Positions 1-8,705 are shown, counted from the stretch's first letter. The stretch: 64,000 nucleotides of DNA from Leptospira andrefontaineae (GCF_004770105.1 NZ_RQEY01000023.1:1-64000); one strand, 5' to 3'. Numbers and translations are program-made. Notes: generated from the sequence alone by a model not told the origin.

Positions 1-126
1 GGGCTGGGGGTGTAACAAATCGGTGAGTCACGCTACTCTATATGTTTTCGAAGAGTCTTCCTCTTCTTTCTAATTTAATAAACTCTAAATAAACTTAAGA
101 TCTGAGATACAATTCTCTATACGGAT

Positions 127-148
127 AACATGCGCGCTTTCGCATGTT
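127..148. repeat. Hairpin-forming inverted repeat, 8-bp stem
   Basis: AACATGCG and CGCATGTT pair perfectly around a 6-nt loop. The right arm runs into the palindromic motif GTTGGAATTCCTAC at 146-159. The hairpin lies in the gene-free first 308 bases, downstream of the minus-strand lipoprotein gene. No T-run follows, so it is probably not a simple terminator. Confidence 0.6.
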
Positions 149-221
149 GGAATTCCTACGTCTTTGTTTGAGAGTTTTTTCTCTTGCTTAGATGAATTTT
201 TTGTGATATAGAAAATTTTCT

Positions 222-264
222 CTCCCACAAGCCACTCCCCACCACCCAAAACAGGGAGGGGGGC
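222..264 (-). repeat. GC-rich dispersed repeat, copy 1 (inverted relative to copy 2)
   Basis: Read on the minus strand, this stretch aligns by eye with 1542-1585. Both start with GCCCCC, have GGGTGG in the middle and end in GTGGGAG. The two copies lie in opposite orientation on either side of the lipoprotein gene. The rest of bases 1-308 holds palindromic GTTGGAATTCCTAC (146-159) and GTGGGAGCTCCTACA (281-295). I see no gene in bases 1-308. Confidence 0.55.
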
Positions 265-308
265 GTTTGCCAGATAACCTGTGGGAGCTCCTACAAAGCT
301 TGCAATTA

Positions 309-1364
309 TCAGCCTAAGGGACTAAAACATCTTCCCCCAAGCAAGCAACCCCAGAAATAAATATGGTTCTTGAAGCCTAACACTAAAATTGATATTAGCT
401 GTAAGGGAGAAGTTGCGATATCTAAGGTAATTGAAAAAGGGTATAATGCCGGATATGCACTCCAAATTCCTGCGGCATCCTTCTCTGTTCTTGAATCATT
501 TGGTAGAGAGATGAATTGTATTCCATCACGAAGGTTCTCGACTTGACCAATGATCCTAAACGTTTTGTTTTCTATTCTAAATATCCCGTTACTATCCGGA
601 TATTCGTATTGAACCGATATGAGTTTTTCTTGTTTAGGTAATGTGAATTTTCGAATTTCTAATTGCTCTTCACTTTTTACTTTCGCCTTTAGTTGAGCGA
701 ATGGGCGCCAAGAATAAATGTCTGCTGAGATCTGAAATCCGCTTCCAGTGGCATACATATAGATTTCTTCCTTTGTGTCGAATTGTATGCGCAAATATCT
801 ATGGCTGAAGTAATCTCCTTCTAATAAAGAGGCTGAAATGACTTCTCTTCCTTTTACAAATTTCAGAGAATTGATTCTAGGATAAAAATATGTATTTCCG
901 AATTGTTTGGGGGAAGGAAAGGGGCGTGTGAATTTATCGAATCCATTTTGGGAATAGAGGACGATTTTTAAATCAGGTATCCAAATTCCGTTTCTCAGTT
1001 CCGGGATCTCTTCTAATTTCAAATCTATAAATTTCGAAGAAGTCTCCGGCTCGCAGGAGGTATAATCCTTTATATCTTTATAATATGTATCTACAACCGA
1101 AAGAGATTTTAAGCTAAAGCAAGCGGTCTTTTGAATAATAGCTCGGTCTTTCGAATCCCGAGAAGTGTACAAGCCTACATCATAGACGATCTTTAATTCC
1201 TTATCAGATATGGACAATTGTCTAATGTCCCTTGTGCTCTCTTGGAAGAATGGACGTGAACCTTTTTGGTCTCTTAAATCCCAGCCATGTTTCGTCATGA
1301 CTACCGCGGTAAAGCAGTTCCAGAAAAATAAAAGAAGGAGGATAGGTAAAAGGAACTTTTTCAT
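309..1364 (-). CDS. Putative lipoprotein of unknown function
   Basis: This 351-residue protein begins with a short Lys-containing n-region and a Leu/Phe-rich core ending in FFWNC, a plausible spirochaetal lipobox with the lipidated Cys near residue 17. The rest is a mature domain rich in aromatic and beta-type segments. A second hydrophobic stretch near the C-terminus (LQLISILVLGF) could be a membrane anchor. I recognise no family. The gene stands alone: its upstream side has a 10-bp inverted repeat (1430-1463), and both flanks carry the GC-rich repeat. It is probably envelope-located; no activity can be assigned. Confidence 0.7.
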   Translation of the reverse strand: MKKFLLPILLLLFFWNCFTAVVMTKHGWDLRDQKGSRPFFQESTRDIRQLSISDKELKIVYDVGLYTSRDSKDRAIIQKTACFSLKSLSVVDTYYKDIKDYTSCEPETSSKFIDLKLEEIPELRNGIWIPDLKIVLYSQNGFDKFTRPFPSPKQFGNTYFYPRINSLKFVKGREVISASLLEGDYFSHRYLRIQFDTKEEIYMYATGSGFQISADIYSWRPFAQLKAKVKSEEQLEIRKFTLPKQEKLISVQYEYPDSNGIFRIENKTFRIIGQVENLRDGIQFISLPNDSRTEKDAAGIWSAYPALYPFSITLDIATSPLQLISILVLGFKNHIYFWGCLLGGRCFSPLG

Positions 1365-1429
1365 TCTAATTCAAAATAAAGTTTTTATTTCGGCGAATTT
1401 ATAGCTGAAATACTGATACTTCGAAAGAA

Positions 1430-1463
1430 GAATTTACATTAATTTTCAAAAAGATGTAAATTC
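1430..1463. promoter_or_regulatory. 10-bp inverted repeat upstream of lipoprotein gene
   Basis: GAATTTACAT (1430-1439) and ATGTAAATTC (1454-1463) are perfect reverse complements separated by 14 nt. They lie 66-99 bases upstream of the lipoprotein start at 1364. Position and symmetry suit a dimeric repressor or activator site. No regulator can be named. Confidence 0.45.
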
Positions 1464-1512
1464 GGAATATCTAAAATGGGGTATCTAGCCTAAGGAAAAT
1501 GAATTTTATAGT

Positions 1513-1664
1513 ATGTAGGAATTCCAACATGGGAACGAAGTGCGCCCCCACCCAAGTTCGGGTGGAGGAGGTGGGCTCGTGGGAGAAGCCGTTACCCTAT
1601 ATACCAAAAATCACAAAACATCAACTCAAAATTCCACCCACAACTCATGTTGGAATTCCAACAT
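1513..1664. repeat. 152-bp element bounded by 18-bp palindromes, containing GC-rich repeat copy 2
   Basis: The element starts with ATGTAGGAATTCCAACAT (1513-1530) and ends with the perfect palindrome ATGTTGGAATTCCAACAT (1647-1664). Between them, at 1542-1585, is the second copy of the GC-rich repeat seen inverted at 222-264. The right palindrome is 2 bp from the stop codon of the oxidoreductase gene. It looks like a small non-autonomous mobile or structural repeat. The remaining spacer 1365-1512 holds only the inverted repeat at 1430-1463. Confidence 0.5.
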
Positions 1665-1666
1665 AA

Positions 1667-2581
1667 CTACTCTAAAAATTTCTCGCTCAATAATTCGTGA
1701 ACTATACCTGCCCCTGCCATTCCTCCAGAAGCTGCTGCTAGTAAAACAGAATGGGCACCGCTTGCATTGTCCCCACAAGCATAAACTCCATCTATAGTAG
1801 TTTTTCCTCTTTCACTAACTTTGTAAAAGCCGAACTGATCCTTTTCGCAGCCAAGCTCTTCTCCGATTTTAGATTTTAGTTTGAATGGGAATGTTGGAAG
1901 TGCGTAAAGACCGTCTCTTTCTAGATTCTCTCCATTTTCAAAAGTGACACTTTTTAGTTTTTCCCCTTCATGTATAAAACCTGTGATCTTTTCTTCTATG
2001 AAGCGAATTTTTTTCTTATTCAATAAGTCTCTTTGTTCTTCTTTGAATTCTGCTTTTCCGTTTGTAAAAATAATTAAGTCGGATGCTAAATCGTGTATAA
2101 GAGGAAGCATATAGAATAATGTATCTCCGTTTCCAATCAGGCCCAACTTAGAATCTCTTACTTCGAAGCCATGGCAATACGGGCAGTGAAAAATGGATTT
2201 ACCCCAGAGTTCCTTGTAACCCGGGATCGGAAGATATTTGTCCTCCACTCCGTATGCAAGAATGACCTTCTTAAAGTTGAACGTTTTTCCTGTTGATAAT
2301 TTTGCTTCAAAGCCGGATCCAGACTTTTCTACGGAAAGAACACTCGCTTCTACATAGTTGATAGTATTATATTTTTCTAAATCTTTTCTTACTAATTTTC
2401 TCCATTCTGCAGGATGGATCCCATCCCGAGTGGGAAAATTATTCAGATGAGAAGAAGCCGCATTTCTTGGACGACTATCGTCGCAGATTAGGGCGGTTCT
2501 GCTCATTCTTCCTAAAGCCAATGCTGCGCTGAGACCTGCCGGTCCTCCGCCGATAATCAATACTTCATAATCGAATTTCAT
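1667..2581 (-). CDS. Thioredoxin-reductase-like FAD/NAD(P) disulfide oxidoreductase
   Basis: This 304-residue flavoprotein has an N-terminal FAD dinucleotide fold (GGGPAGLSAA, residues 11-20), a redox-active CPYC pair at 133-136, and a C-terminal FAD-binding segment (GVYACGDN). The layout and length match low-molecular-weight thioredoxin reductases and related CPYC enzymes, which reduce a small protein or thiol disulfide with NAD(P)H in the cytosol. CPYC rather than CAxC, and the lack of an adjacent thioredoxin gene, leave the substrate open. It is divergent from a LysR gene, a common arrangement for regulator and target. Confidence 0.85.
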   Translation of the reverse strand: MKFDYEVLIIGGGPAGLSAALALGRMSRTALICDDSRPRNAASSHLNNFPTRDGIHPAEWRKLVRKDLEKYNTINYVEASVLSVEKSGSGFEAKLSTGKTFNFKKVILAYGVEDKYLPIPGYKELWGKSIFHCPYCHGFEVRDSKLGLIGNGDTLFYMLPLIHDLASDLIIFTNGKAEFKEEQRDLLNKKKIRFIEEKITGFIHEGEKLKSVTFENGENLERDGLYALPTFPFKLKSKIGEELGCEKDQFGFYKVSERGKTTIDGVYACGDNASGAHSVLLAAASGGMAGAGIVHELLSEKFLE

Positions 2582-2702
2582 TTCTGTCCTCCTTGAGGGC
2601 TTTTGATAATAATAATTATTGAAATTTTACCATCTTGAAAACTGTAAATACATTTGAGGGAAATTTGTAAATTTTTGATTTTATTCCAAATTTAGTTGAT
2701 TT

Positions 2703-2725
2703 ATTGATACTTAATAGGTATCAAT
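2703..2725. promoter_or_regulatory. LysR-type operator-like palindrome (ATAC-N7-GTAT)
   Basis: ATTGATAC (2703-2710), a 7-nt spacer and GTATCAAT (2718-2725) form a perfect inverted repeat. The inner ATAC-N7-GTAT matches the classic recognition pattern of LysR-type regulators. It ends 4 bases before the LysR start codon, where a ribosome binding site would normally sit, so binding should block the regulator's own expression. It lies about 125 bp from the divergent oxidoreductase start. Confidence 0.6.
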
Positions 2726-2729
2726 ACTT

Positions 2730-3647
2730 ATGGATTTATCTAAATTGAGATCTTTTATAGTCGTTGCAGAGGAATTAAATTTTAGGAAGAGCGCTGAAAT
2801 TTTGGGAATGTCCCAGCCTCCTTTGACCAGGTTGATCTCTTCTTTCGAAGAGGAACTTTCTACCAAATTATTCGAGAGATCTACAAGGCATGTAAAACTT
2901 ACCGGGGCGGGGGTTCATCTACTGAAGGAAGGTAGAGAGATTATTGCAAAAGCGGAAAAAATCGAAAAGGAAGTTCGTTCTATCGGTAAACTCAAGGCGG
3001 GAGGACTTAGTATAGGTTTTTCCACGACTACTTTTATGGCGAGTTTGCCTCAGATCATTAACGAATTCCAAGATCGTTTTCCTCGGATCAAATTACAACT
3101 TCAACAAGAGACTCGAAATAGGATCATTAAGGGATTAAAATCTGCTCAATTTGATATTTGTTTTTTAGAAGGAGTAGTTTCTGATCCTCGTTTGGAAAAA
3201 CATCCGGTCCACGACGAGGTGCTCGGTGTTCTTGTTCCTAAAAAACATCCTCTTGCTAAAAGGGAAGAGATCGAGTTTAAGGAATTAAAGGACGAAACAA
3301 TCATATTACATCCTAAAAAAGACTCAGGAAGTTTTTACGATACGATCTCTTCTCTTTTTAAACAAAGTGGGATCAAACCCAAGGTTTACGTAAAGAATGA
3401 AAGAGAAAGTTGTCCTATCTTGGTTGCGACCGGCAAAGGGGTTTCTTTGACAATTTTAGGAGCACAGAATTTTGCACCTGCGGATACTAAATTTGTTCCG
3501 ATCAAACAATTATATTTGCCAGTCTCCGTTTTTTATATTCCGGAAAATCAAAACCCTTCTTTAAAAACTTTTTTAAGTTTCGTATCCGAAAGTAGTTTTA
3601 TCAAAAACAAACATGCAGAATGCCTGATGGATGTTATGAGGCTCTGA
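2730..3647 (+). CDS. LysR family transcriptional regulator
   Basis: This 305-residue protein has the usual LysR layout: an N-terminal winged helix-turn-helix (about 1-60, with FRKSAEILGMSQPPLTRLI as the recognition segment), a linker helix, and a two-lobed effector-binding domain from about residue 90. It is divergent from the disulfide oxidoreductase, with a 148-bp spacer that carries an ATAC-N7-GTAT palindrome. Family knowledge and context suggest autorepression and control of the oxidoreductase, perhaps under oxidative or thiol stress. The effector is unknown. No Shine-Dalgarno motif is visible ahead of the ATG. Confidence 0.9.
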   Translation: MDLSKLRSFIVVAEELNFRKSAEILGMSQPPLTRLISSFEEELSTKLFERSTRHVKLTGAGVHLLKEGREIIAKAEKIEKEVRSIGKLKAGGLSIGFSTTTFMASLPQIINEFQDRFPRIKLQLQQETRNRIIKGLKSAQFDICFLEGVVSDPRLEKHPVHDEVLGVLVPKKHPLAKREEIEFKELKDETIILHPKKDSGSFYDTISSLFKQSGIKPKVYVKNERESCPILVATGKGVSLTILGAQNFAPADTKFVPIKQLYLPVSVFYIPENQNPSLKTFLSFVSESSFIKNKHAECLMDVMRL

Positions 3648-3649
3648 TT

Positions 3650-4795
3650 TTATTCGGTCCAGGCGACTTGGATCTCTCTTGGACCAACAAATGGAAGTCT
3701 TCCGTGAGAAACTGAATAATTGTCTATATAAAGAATATCATCCTTCTGCCAGGAGAAAATTTGAATATTCTTCCAAAAAACATTTACGATGGTTTTTATA
3801 TCTTTATTAGAAATTTCCGATCCATCTCCGTAGGTCGCGTGAACATCTAAATCTTCGGACCTACTGAATAGTTTTTTGATCCCGGTCAATAGATTTAAGA
3901 TCAGATAGACTCCTAATCCTCTGAGTGTTTTCTGTCTTTTGAAAATATATTTGTATTCTAATCTTGGAGAATCTATATGAAATGTTTGGCTATGGTTATG
4001 CCATGCTTTAGAACCTGCGATCGGATGTTTCCTAACACCAACTTGAGAATTAATTAATCTTAATTTATTTCCAGGCAACCATTCATGGTCGAAGTTCTGT
4101 TTTTTTATCTCCTTCTCCGCTTCTTTTTTATCTACCGTCTTGAACATTTCACTCCAAGGTTTGGTTTTCCATAAGCTATAACGAGAAGCTCCCGGGCCGT
4201 CATAATGTCGAATATACTTAATACCTTGCTTTTCTACTTTATCCGAAATATGAGAAGGCATTTCTCTCAAAACAGTTCTTAGATCTGTGATAGGAGTTTC
4301 CCCGTTTTTGGAAGGCGCCACCTTAGCATAAAAGAAAAGTTTTTTAGGAGGTTTATTTAAGAAACTCATCTCCGCATGTTGCATGATCGGATATGAGGAA
4401 GGAAGTTCACTCGCAGTATGAACAAACTTAGTCTTCTTATCTCTGGGAGAAGTTCCCAAATACGCTTCCGATAAATTGGAATCCAGGCCCAAAGCGATCT
4501 TTTCGAAATTTTCGGAAGAACCTATATTAAATCCTCTGAATAGAATGGCGCCATAGATCAACAAATCTCTTTGTATTTCCTTATGGTTCTTCTTGATCCA
4601 ATCAGTCAGATGTTTTAGATCTGCTTTTTCCGGAGAAGAAGGAGAATAAACAATAGGAAGATTTAAACCTTTGATCAGGTTTTTGGAAACTTCTTCCGAA
4701 GTTTTGGAGGGTCTGGTTTTCTTCTTTGATAAATTCGCATTTTTGGTTAGGGCTTTCTTTTTCCCCGATATTCGAACAATACTAGTAGCAGACAT
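3650..4795 (-). CDS. TauD/TfdA-family Fe(II)/2-oxoglutarate dioxygenase
   Basis: This 381-residue protein has the fold markers of TauD/TfdA dioxygenases: an HAE motif (MQHAEMSF, around residue 140) as the first part of the iron triad, a distal His in SVSHGRLPF, and the following Arg (GPREIQ) that binds 2-oxoglutarate. The sequence resembles the SyrP-like branch, which hydroxylates carrier-bound or free amino-acid-type substrates. A Lys/Ser-rich N-terminal stretch of about 35 residues is unusual. It converges on the LysR gene with a 2-bp gap and is divergent from the acyl-CoA carboxylase. Substrate unknown. Confidence 0.8.
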   Translation of the reverse strand: MSATSIVRISGKKKALTKNANLSKKKTRPSKTSEEVSKNLIKGLNLPIVYSPSSPEKADLKHLTDWIKKNHKEIQRDLLIYGAILFRGFNIGSSENFEKIALGLDSNLSEAYLGTSPRDKKTKFVHTASELPSSYPIMQHAEMSFLNKPPKKLFFYAKVAPSKNGETPITDLRTVLREMPSHISDKVEKQGIKYIRHYDGPGASRYSLWKTKPWSEMFKTVDKKEAEKEIKKQNFDHEWLPGNKLRLINSQVGVRKHPIAGSKAWHNHSQTFHIDSPRLEYKYIFKRQKTLRGLGVYLILNLLTGIKKLFSRSEDLDVHATYGDGSEISNKDIKTIVNVFWKNIQIFSWQKDDILYIDNYSVSHGRLPFVGPREIQVAWTE

Positions 4796-4900
4796 ATTGA
4801 ATCCCCTTAAAAACCACTTCAGTGAAAGTCCAGGTTTGCTTCGATTCGTATATCTAATATATTGGAATAAAAATCGTTATTATGGATAATGATTTATGCA

Positions 4901-4922
4901 AATGCATATTATAATGTGCATT
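4901..4922. promoter_or_regulatory. Inverted repeat in the dioxygenase/carboxylase divergent promoter region
   Basis: AATGCA (4901-4906) and TGCATT (4917-4922) are symmetric around a 10-nt AT-rich spacer. An adjacent GATAATGATTTATGC stretch (from 4885) looks like a partial Fur-type half site. The site is about 73 bp from the carboxylase start and 105 bp from the dioxygenase start, so one regulator could control both genes. Confidence 0.35.
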
Positions 4923-4994
4923 CGTTCAAAATTTAGAGGTGGCTTGGAAACTGGATCGACTTGGGGCCTTTTATCATAAAACTTCCTCCAACTT

Positions 4995-7900
4995 ATGAAA
5001 TTATCCAAATTATTAATAGCGAATCGGGGAGAAGTTTCTATCCGAATTGCAAGGGCTGCCTCTGGGTTAGGAGTTCCTACAGTCTCCATATATTCGGAAG
5101 ATGATGCTAATTCCAGACATAGATTGACGACCGATGTTTCCATCCCTCTAAAAGGAAGAGGAGCCAAAGCCTATTTGGACCAAGAAGAGATACTTTCTAT
5201 CGCGCTCAGAGAAGGTTGTGATTCCATTCATCCAGGTTACGGATTTTTAAGCGAGAATTCAGGCTTCGCAAAAAGATGTGAAGACTCTAAGATCAATTTC
5301 ATCGGGCCAGATCCCAAGACACTTGAGATCTTAGGCGATAAATTGAAAGCGGTATTGCTTGCAGAATCTTTAGGAGTTCCTACCTTGCCCGGACTTCGCA
5401 AGGTAATCGATCTGAATGAAGCGAAAGAATTCCATTCTAAAAATGGAATATTCCTCTTAAAAGCGATTGCAGGGGGTGGGGGAAGAGGAATTAGGATCGT
5501 AAGAAACTCCGAAGAATTAGATACAATATTCAAGAGTTGTTCTGAAGAAGCATTACATTCATTTGGAAATCCTAATTTATACGCGGAAAAATATCTATCA
5601 ATCGCAAGGCATGTGGAAGTGCAGGTTTTAGGCGATGGTTCCGGTAAGGTTCTCCATTTTTGGGACAGAGATTGTTCTCTCCAGAGAAAAAATCAAAAAC
5701 TACTCGAGATCGCACCTGCTCCAGTTTTAGATCCTAAGCTCAGAGAACAGATCATCTCATATTCTTTGAAGATCGCTTCTCATCTTTCTTACAGAAGTTT
5801 AGGCACTTTTGAATTTTTGATCAGTCCTGACTCCGAGATCTATTTTATAGAATCCAATCCTAGATTGCAGGTGGAACATACGATCACTGAGGAAATAACA
5901 GGAGTAGATCTTGTAGAAGCCCAACTGGAGATTGCTTCTGGAAAATCTTTTCAAGATATCGGATTAGAACAAAAGAATATAGAATTTCCTAAAGGGTATG
6001 CGATCCAAATCAGGATAAACTCCGAAACCTGGGATGAAAAAGGAGAGATCATTCCTTCTTCCGGGAAAATAAAAGTATTCGAACCCAGTTCTGGTCCCGG
6101 TGTTAGGGTGGATAGTTCCGTATATTCAGGTTATGAGGTCGGTCCCAATTTTGATTCCCTACTTGCGAAATTAATCGTTCATTCTAAACATACGGATTTT
6201 TCAAAACTTATCCATTCTGCTTACCGGGCATTATCCGAATTTAGGATAGAAGGTATCAAAACAAATCTTCCACTTCTTCTAAATGTATTCAAAAGGAAGG
6301 AACTGGAATCTTATTCCGTTTGGACAAAGTTTATAGAAGAGAATATCTCGGGACTTACTAACACGCGATCAATAGATCATAAAAAATATAATTTTGATCC
6401 TGTTCAGAATGAAAATTTAGAAAATTTTAAAATAAAAGAGGAAATTCCAGAAGGATTGATCTCTTTTCATTCTCCCATGACTGGAAGTCTTATCGATATT
6501 TATCCGAAAGAAGGAGATCCTATTCGAAAGGGAGAAAAACTTGTACTTCTTTCTTCCATGAAGATGGAACATCTATTACATTCCGAGACAACTGGAATTA
6601 TAGAAAAAATTTTGATCAAGCCTGGAAAGGTTATATCGGAAGGAGAAGCGCTCGTTTGGATCCGACAGGAAGATCTGGAACATTCTTCTTTTCATCATGA
6701 GGAGAAAATAGATCCGGATCAAATTCGTCCCGACCTGAAAGAAGTCCTAGATCGTTTACTTTTGAATGAAGATGTTTCTAGACACCAAGCCGTTTCTAAA
6801 CGTCATAAGAGAGGACAAAGGACTGCAAGGGAGAATGTGGCAGATCTTTGTGATCCAGGAAGTTTTGTAGAATACGGGAGTCTCGCCATTGCAGCTCAAA
6901 GAAGAAGAAGGTCCATTGAAGAATTGATCAAACTGAGTCCTGCAGATGGACTTATCGCAGGTCTTGGGACTGTGAATACAGAGTTATTCGATCCTCATGT
7001 AGCCAGAGCTTCCGTACTAGCTTATGATTATACGGTTTTTATGGGAACACAAGGCGCAATAAGTCATAAAAAGACGGACCGATTTTTGGAAATGGTAGAA
7101 AGCCAAAAACTTCCTTTGGTATTTTTTACGGAAGGAGGGGGAGGTCGTCCCGGGGAAGTGGATGTTCCTGCAGTTGCAGGTTTGGATCTGCATACATTTC
7201 GAAAATATGCAGGCTTAAAAGGAAAAAGTCTAAGGATCGCAATCGCTGCAGGTAGATGTTTTGCAGGGAATGCCGCATTATTCGGCGCAAGTGATATTCG
7301 GATCGCAACAGAAGATTCTAATATAGGAATGGGCGGTCCTGTGATGGTAAAGGGTGGAGGCCTCGGAAATTTTTCCGCGGAAGAGATAGGTCCTGCAGAA
7401 GTCCAAACCAAAAACGGTGTAATCGATATATTGGTAAAGAATGAAGAAGAAGCGGTCTTTACAGCGAAAAAGGCTTTATCATATTTCCAAGGGAATATCA
7501 AAAAATACGAATATAAGGACCAGAAAATTTTAAGGACATTAATTCCAGAAAACCGTCTTAGGTCCTATGAGATCCGCTCCGTCATTTCTTCCTTGGCGGA
7601 TACTGATTCTGTCCTGGAATTTAGAAAAGATTTTGCAAAAGGAATCGTTACTTCTCTTATACGAATAGAAGGTAGACCCTTCGGTCTGATCGCTAATAAT
7701 TCTAGTCATCTTGGCGGAGCAATCGATGTGGAAGGAGCGGAAAAAGCTTCCGAGTTCGCGGAATTCTGTGATTTGAACAAACTTCCTATATTATTTCTTT
7801 GTGATACACCTGGCTTTATGGTAGGACCAGAAGCAGAGAAGAGGGGACTTGTGCGTAAAGCTGCAAAATTTTTTGAGGCCGGCGCTTCTTTGCAGGTTCC

Positions 7901-8231
7901 TGTGTTTACAATTGTTCTCAGGAAAGGGTATGGCTTAGGTGCAATGGCAATGGCTGCCGGCAGTTTTCATTCTCCTGTATTTACAATTTCTTGGCCGACC
8001 GGCGAATTCGGTGCAATGGGAATAGAGGGAGAAATTAGAACCGGTTACCAGAAAGAACTTTCAGAAGTAAAAGATTGGAAAGAGAGACAAATTTTATTCG
8101 AACGTTTGGTTGCCGAAGCTTATGAAAGAGGGAAGGCAATCAATATGGCCTCCTATCTGGAAATAGATGCAGTAATAGACCCGGCAGAATCCAGAAAATG
8201 GATTTTGAGAGGTTACGATTCCTGCATTTAG
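4995..8231 (+). CDS. Single-chain biotin-dependent acyl-CoA carboxylase (BC-BCCP-CT)
   Basis: This 1078-residue polypeptide carries all three carboxylase activities. Residues 1-450 are biotin carboxylase, with the ATP glycine loop GGGGRGIRIV and the signature ESNPRLQVEHTITE. Residues about 490-550 are the biotinyl carrier domain, with SSMKMEH and the biotinylated Lys523. Residues about 580-1078 are the carboxyltransferase, with CoA and carboxybiotin subdomains (RRTARENVADL-like start, later GYGLGAMAMAAGSF). The architecture resembles one-chain long-chain acyl-CoA carboxylases rather than the four-subunit acetyl-CoA carboxylase. It probably makes a malonyl- or alkylmalonyl-CoA in the cytosol; the substrate is inferred, not shown. 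It stands as a single gene. Confidence 0.88.
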   Translation: MKLSKLLIANRGEVSIRIARAASGLGVPTVSIYSEDDANSRHRLTTDVSIPLKGRGAKAYLDQEEILSIALREGCDSIHPGYGFLSENSGFAKRCEDSKINFIGPDPKTLEILGDKLKAVLLAESLGVPTLPGLRKVIDLNEAKEFHSKNGIFLLKAIAGGGGRGIRIVRNSEELDTIFKSCSEEALHSFGNPNLYAEKYLSIARHVEVQVLGDGSGKVLHFWDRDCSLQRKNQKLLEIAPAPVLDPKLREQIISYSLKIASHLSYRSLGTFEFLISPDSEIYFIESNPRLQVEHTITEEITGVDLVEAQLEIASGKSFQDIGLEQKNIEFPKGYAIQIRINSETWDEKGEIIPSSGKIKVFEPSSGPGVRVDSSVYSGYEVGPNFDSLLAKLIVHSKHTDFSKLIHSAYRALSEFRIEGIKTNLPLLLNVFKRKELESYSVWTKFIEENISGLTNTRSIDHKKYNFDPVQNENLENFKIKEEIPEGLISFHSPMTGSLIDIYPKEGDPIRKGEKLVLLSSMKMEHLLHSETTGIIEKILIKPGKVISEGEALVWIRQEDLEHSSFHHEEKIDPDQIRPDLKEVLDRLLLNEDVSRHQAVSKRHKRGQRTARENVADLCDPGSFVEYGSLAIAAQRRRRSIEELIKLSPADGLIAGLGTVNTELFDPHVARASVLAYDYTVFMGTQGAISHKKTDRFLEMVESQKLPLVFFTEGGGGRPGEVDVPAVAGLDLHTFRKYAGLKGKSLRIAIAAGRCFAGNAALFGASDIRIATEDSNIGMGGPVMVKGGGLGNFSAEEIGPAEVQTKNGVIDILVKNEEEAVFTAKKALSYFQGNIKKYEYKDQKILRTLIPENRLRSYEIRSVISSLADTDSVLEFRKDFAKGIVTSLIRIEGRPFGLIANNSSHLGGAIDVEGAEKASEFAEFCDLNKLPILFLCDTPGFMVGPEAEKRGLVRKAAKFFEAGASLQVPVFTIVLRKGYGLGAMAMAAGSFHSPVFTISWPTGEFGAMGIEGEIRTGYQKELSEVKDWKERQILFERLVAEAYERGKAINMASYLEIDAVIDPAESRKWILRGYDSCI

Positions 8232-8330
8232 AGAGATTCCAGCTGGAAATAAATGTTTTCTGACTTAGCAGAAAGATCTTGATTAGATCCGGATCTGTGT
8301 TTTCATTTTCCCCTCACCTGGGAGGTATTC

Positions 8331-8690
8331 ATGTTTAGAAATCCTAAAGCTAAAATTATAGCTTTATTTACCGTGATCGCTTTGACCGTTTCCTTCTCTT
8401 ATTTAAGCGCTCAGACTTTGAACGTTTATGGAACTTATAAAGTGACAGGTACAAATCCGAATGGAAGCAAATACAAAGGAAGTGTTACGATCACTTTGAA
8501 TGAGGATGGGTCTTACAATTTCGAATGGTCCGTAGGAAATAGTTTTTCAGGAACAGGTACTTTGAGTGGAAGCACTTTAACAGTGGATTGGGGTGATACT
8601 TACCCGGTAATTTATACTGTAAAGAGCGGAGGAAGTCGATTGGAAGGTACTTGGGGAAATGGGACGGGTACTGAGATCCTAACCAAATAA
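8331..8690 (+). CDS. Small exported protein, lipocalin-like beta barrel
   Basis: This 119-residue protein has a clear signal peptide (Lys-rich start, hydrophobic core, cleavage near LSAQ, residues about 1-28). The mature part of about 90 residues has the pattern GTYKVTG...GSVTITLNEDGSYNFEW...GTLSGSTLTVDWG, repeating beta strands typical of small calycin or lipocalin-like folds. GGGAGGT lies 6 bases upstream of ATG as a strong ribosome binding site. A bidirectional terminator follows at 8706-8731. It is probably periplasmic or secreted; the ligand is unknown. Confidence 0.75.
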   Translation: MFRNPKAKIIALFTVIALTVSFSYLSAQTLNVYGTYKVTGTNPNGSKYKGSVTITLNEDGSYNFEWSVGNSFSGTGTLSGSTLTVDWGDTYPVIYTVKSGGSRLEGTWGNGTGTEILTK

Positions 8691-8705
8691 GATCTATTGA
8701 TACAA

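Noticed and set aside
1540..1797. 85-codon plus-strand frame
   Set aside because: It runs through the GC-rich repeat and into the 3' end of the oxidoreductase gene on the other strand; no ribosome site and no protein-like pattern.
5065..5085. GGAGTTCCTAC copy as regulatory motif in the carboxylase gene
   Set aside because: It encodes a conserved Gly-Val-Pro-Thr segment and occurs again at about 5372 for the same reason, so it is coding coincidence.
7064..7501. 145-codon minus-strand frame inside the carboxylase gene
   Set aside because: Shadow of the strongly supported carboxyltransferase domain; amino-acid content is unlike a real protein.
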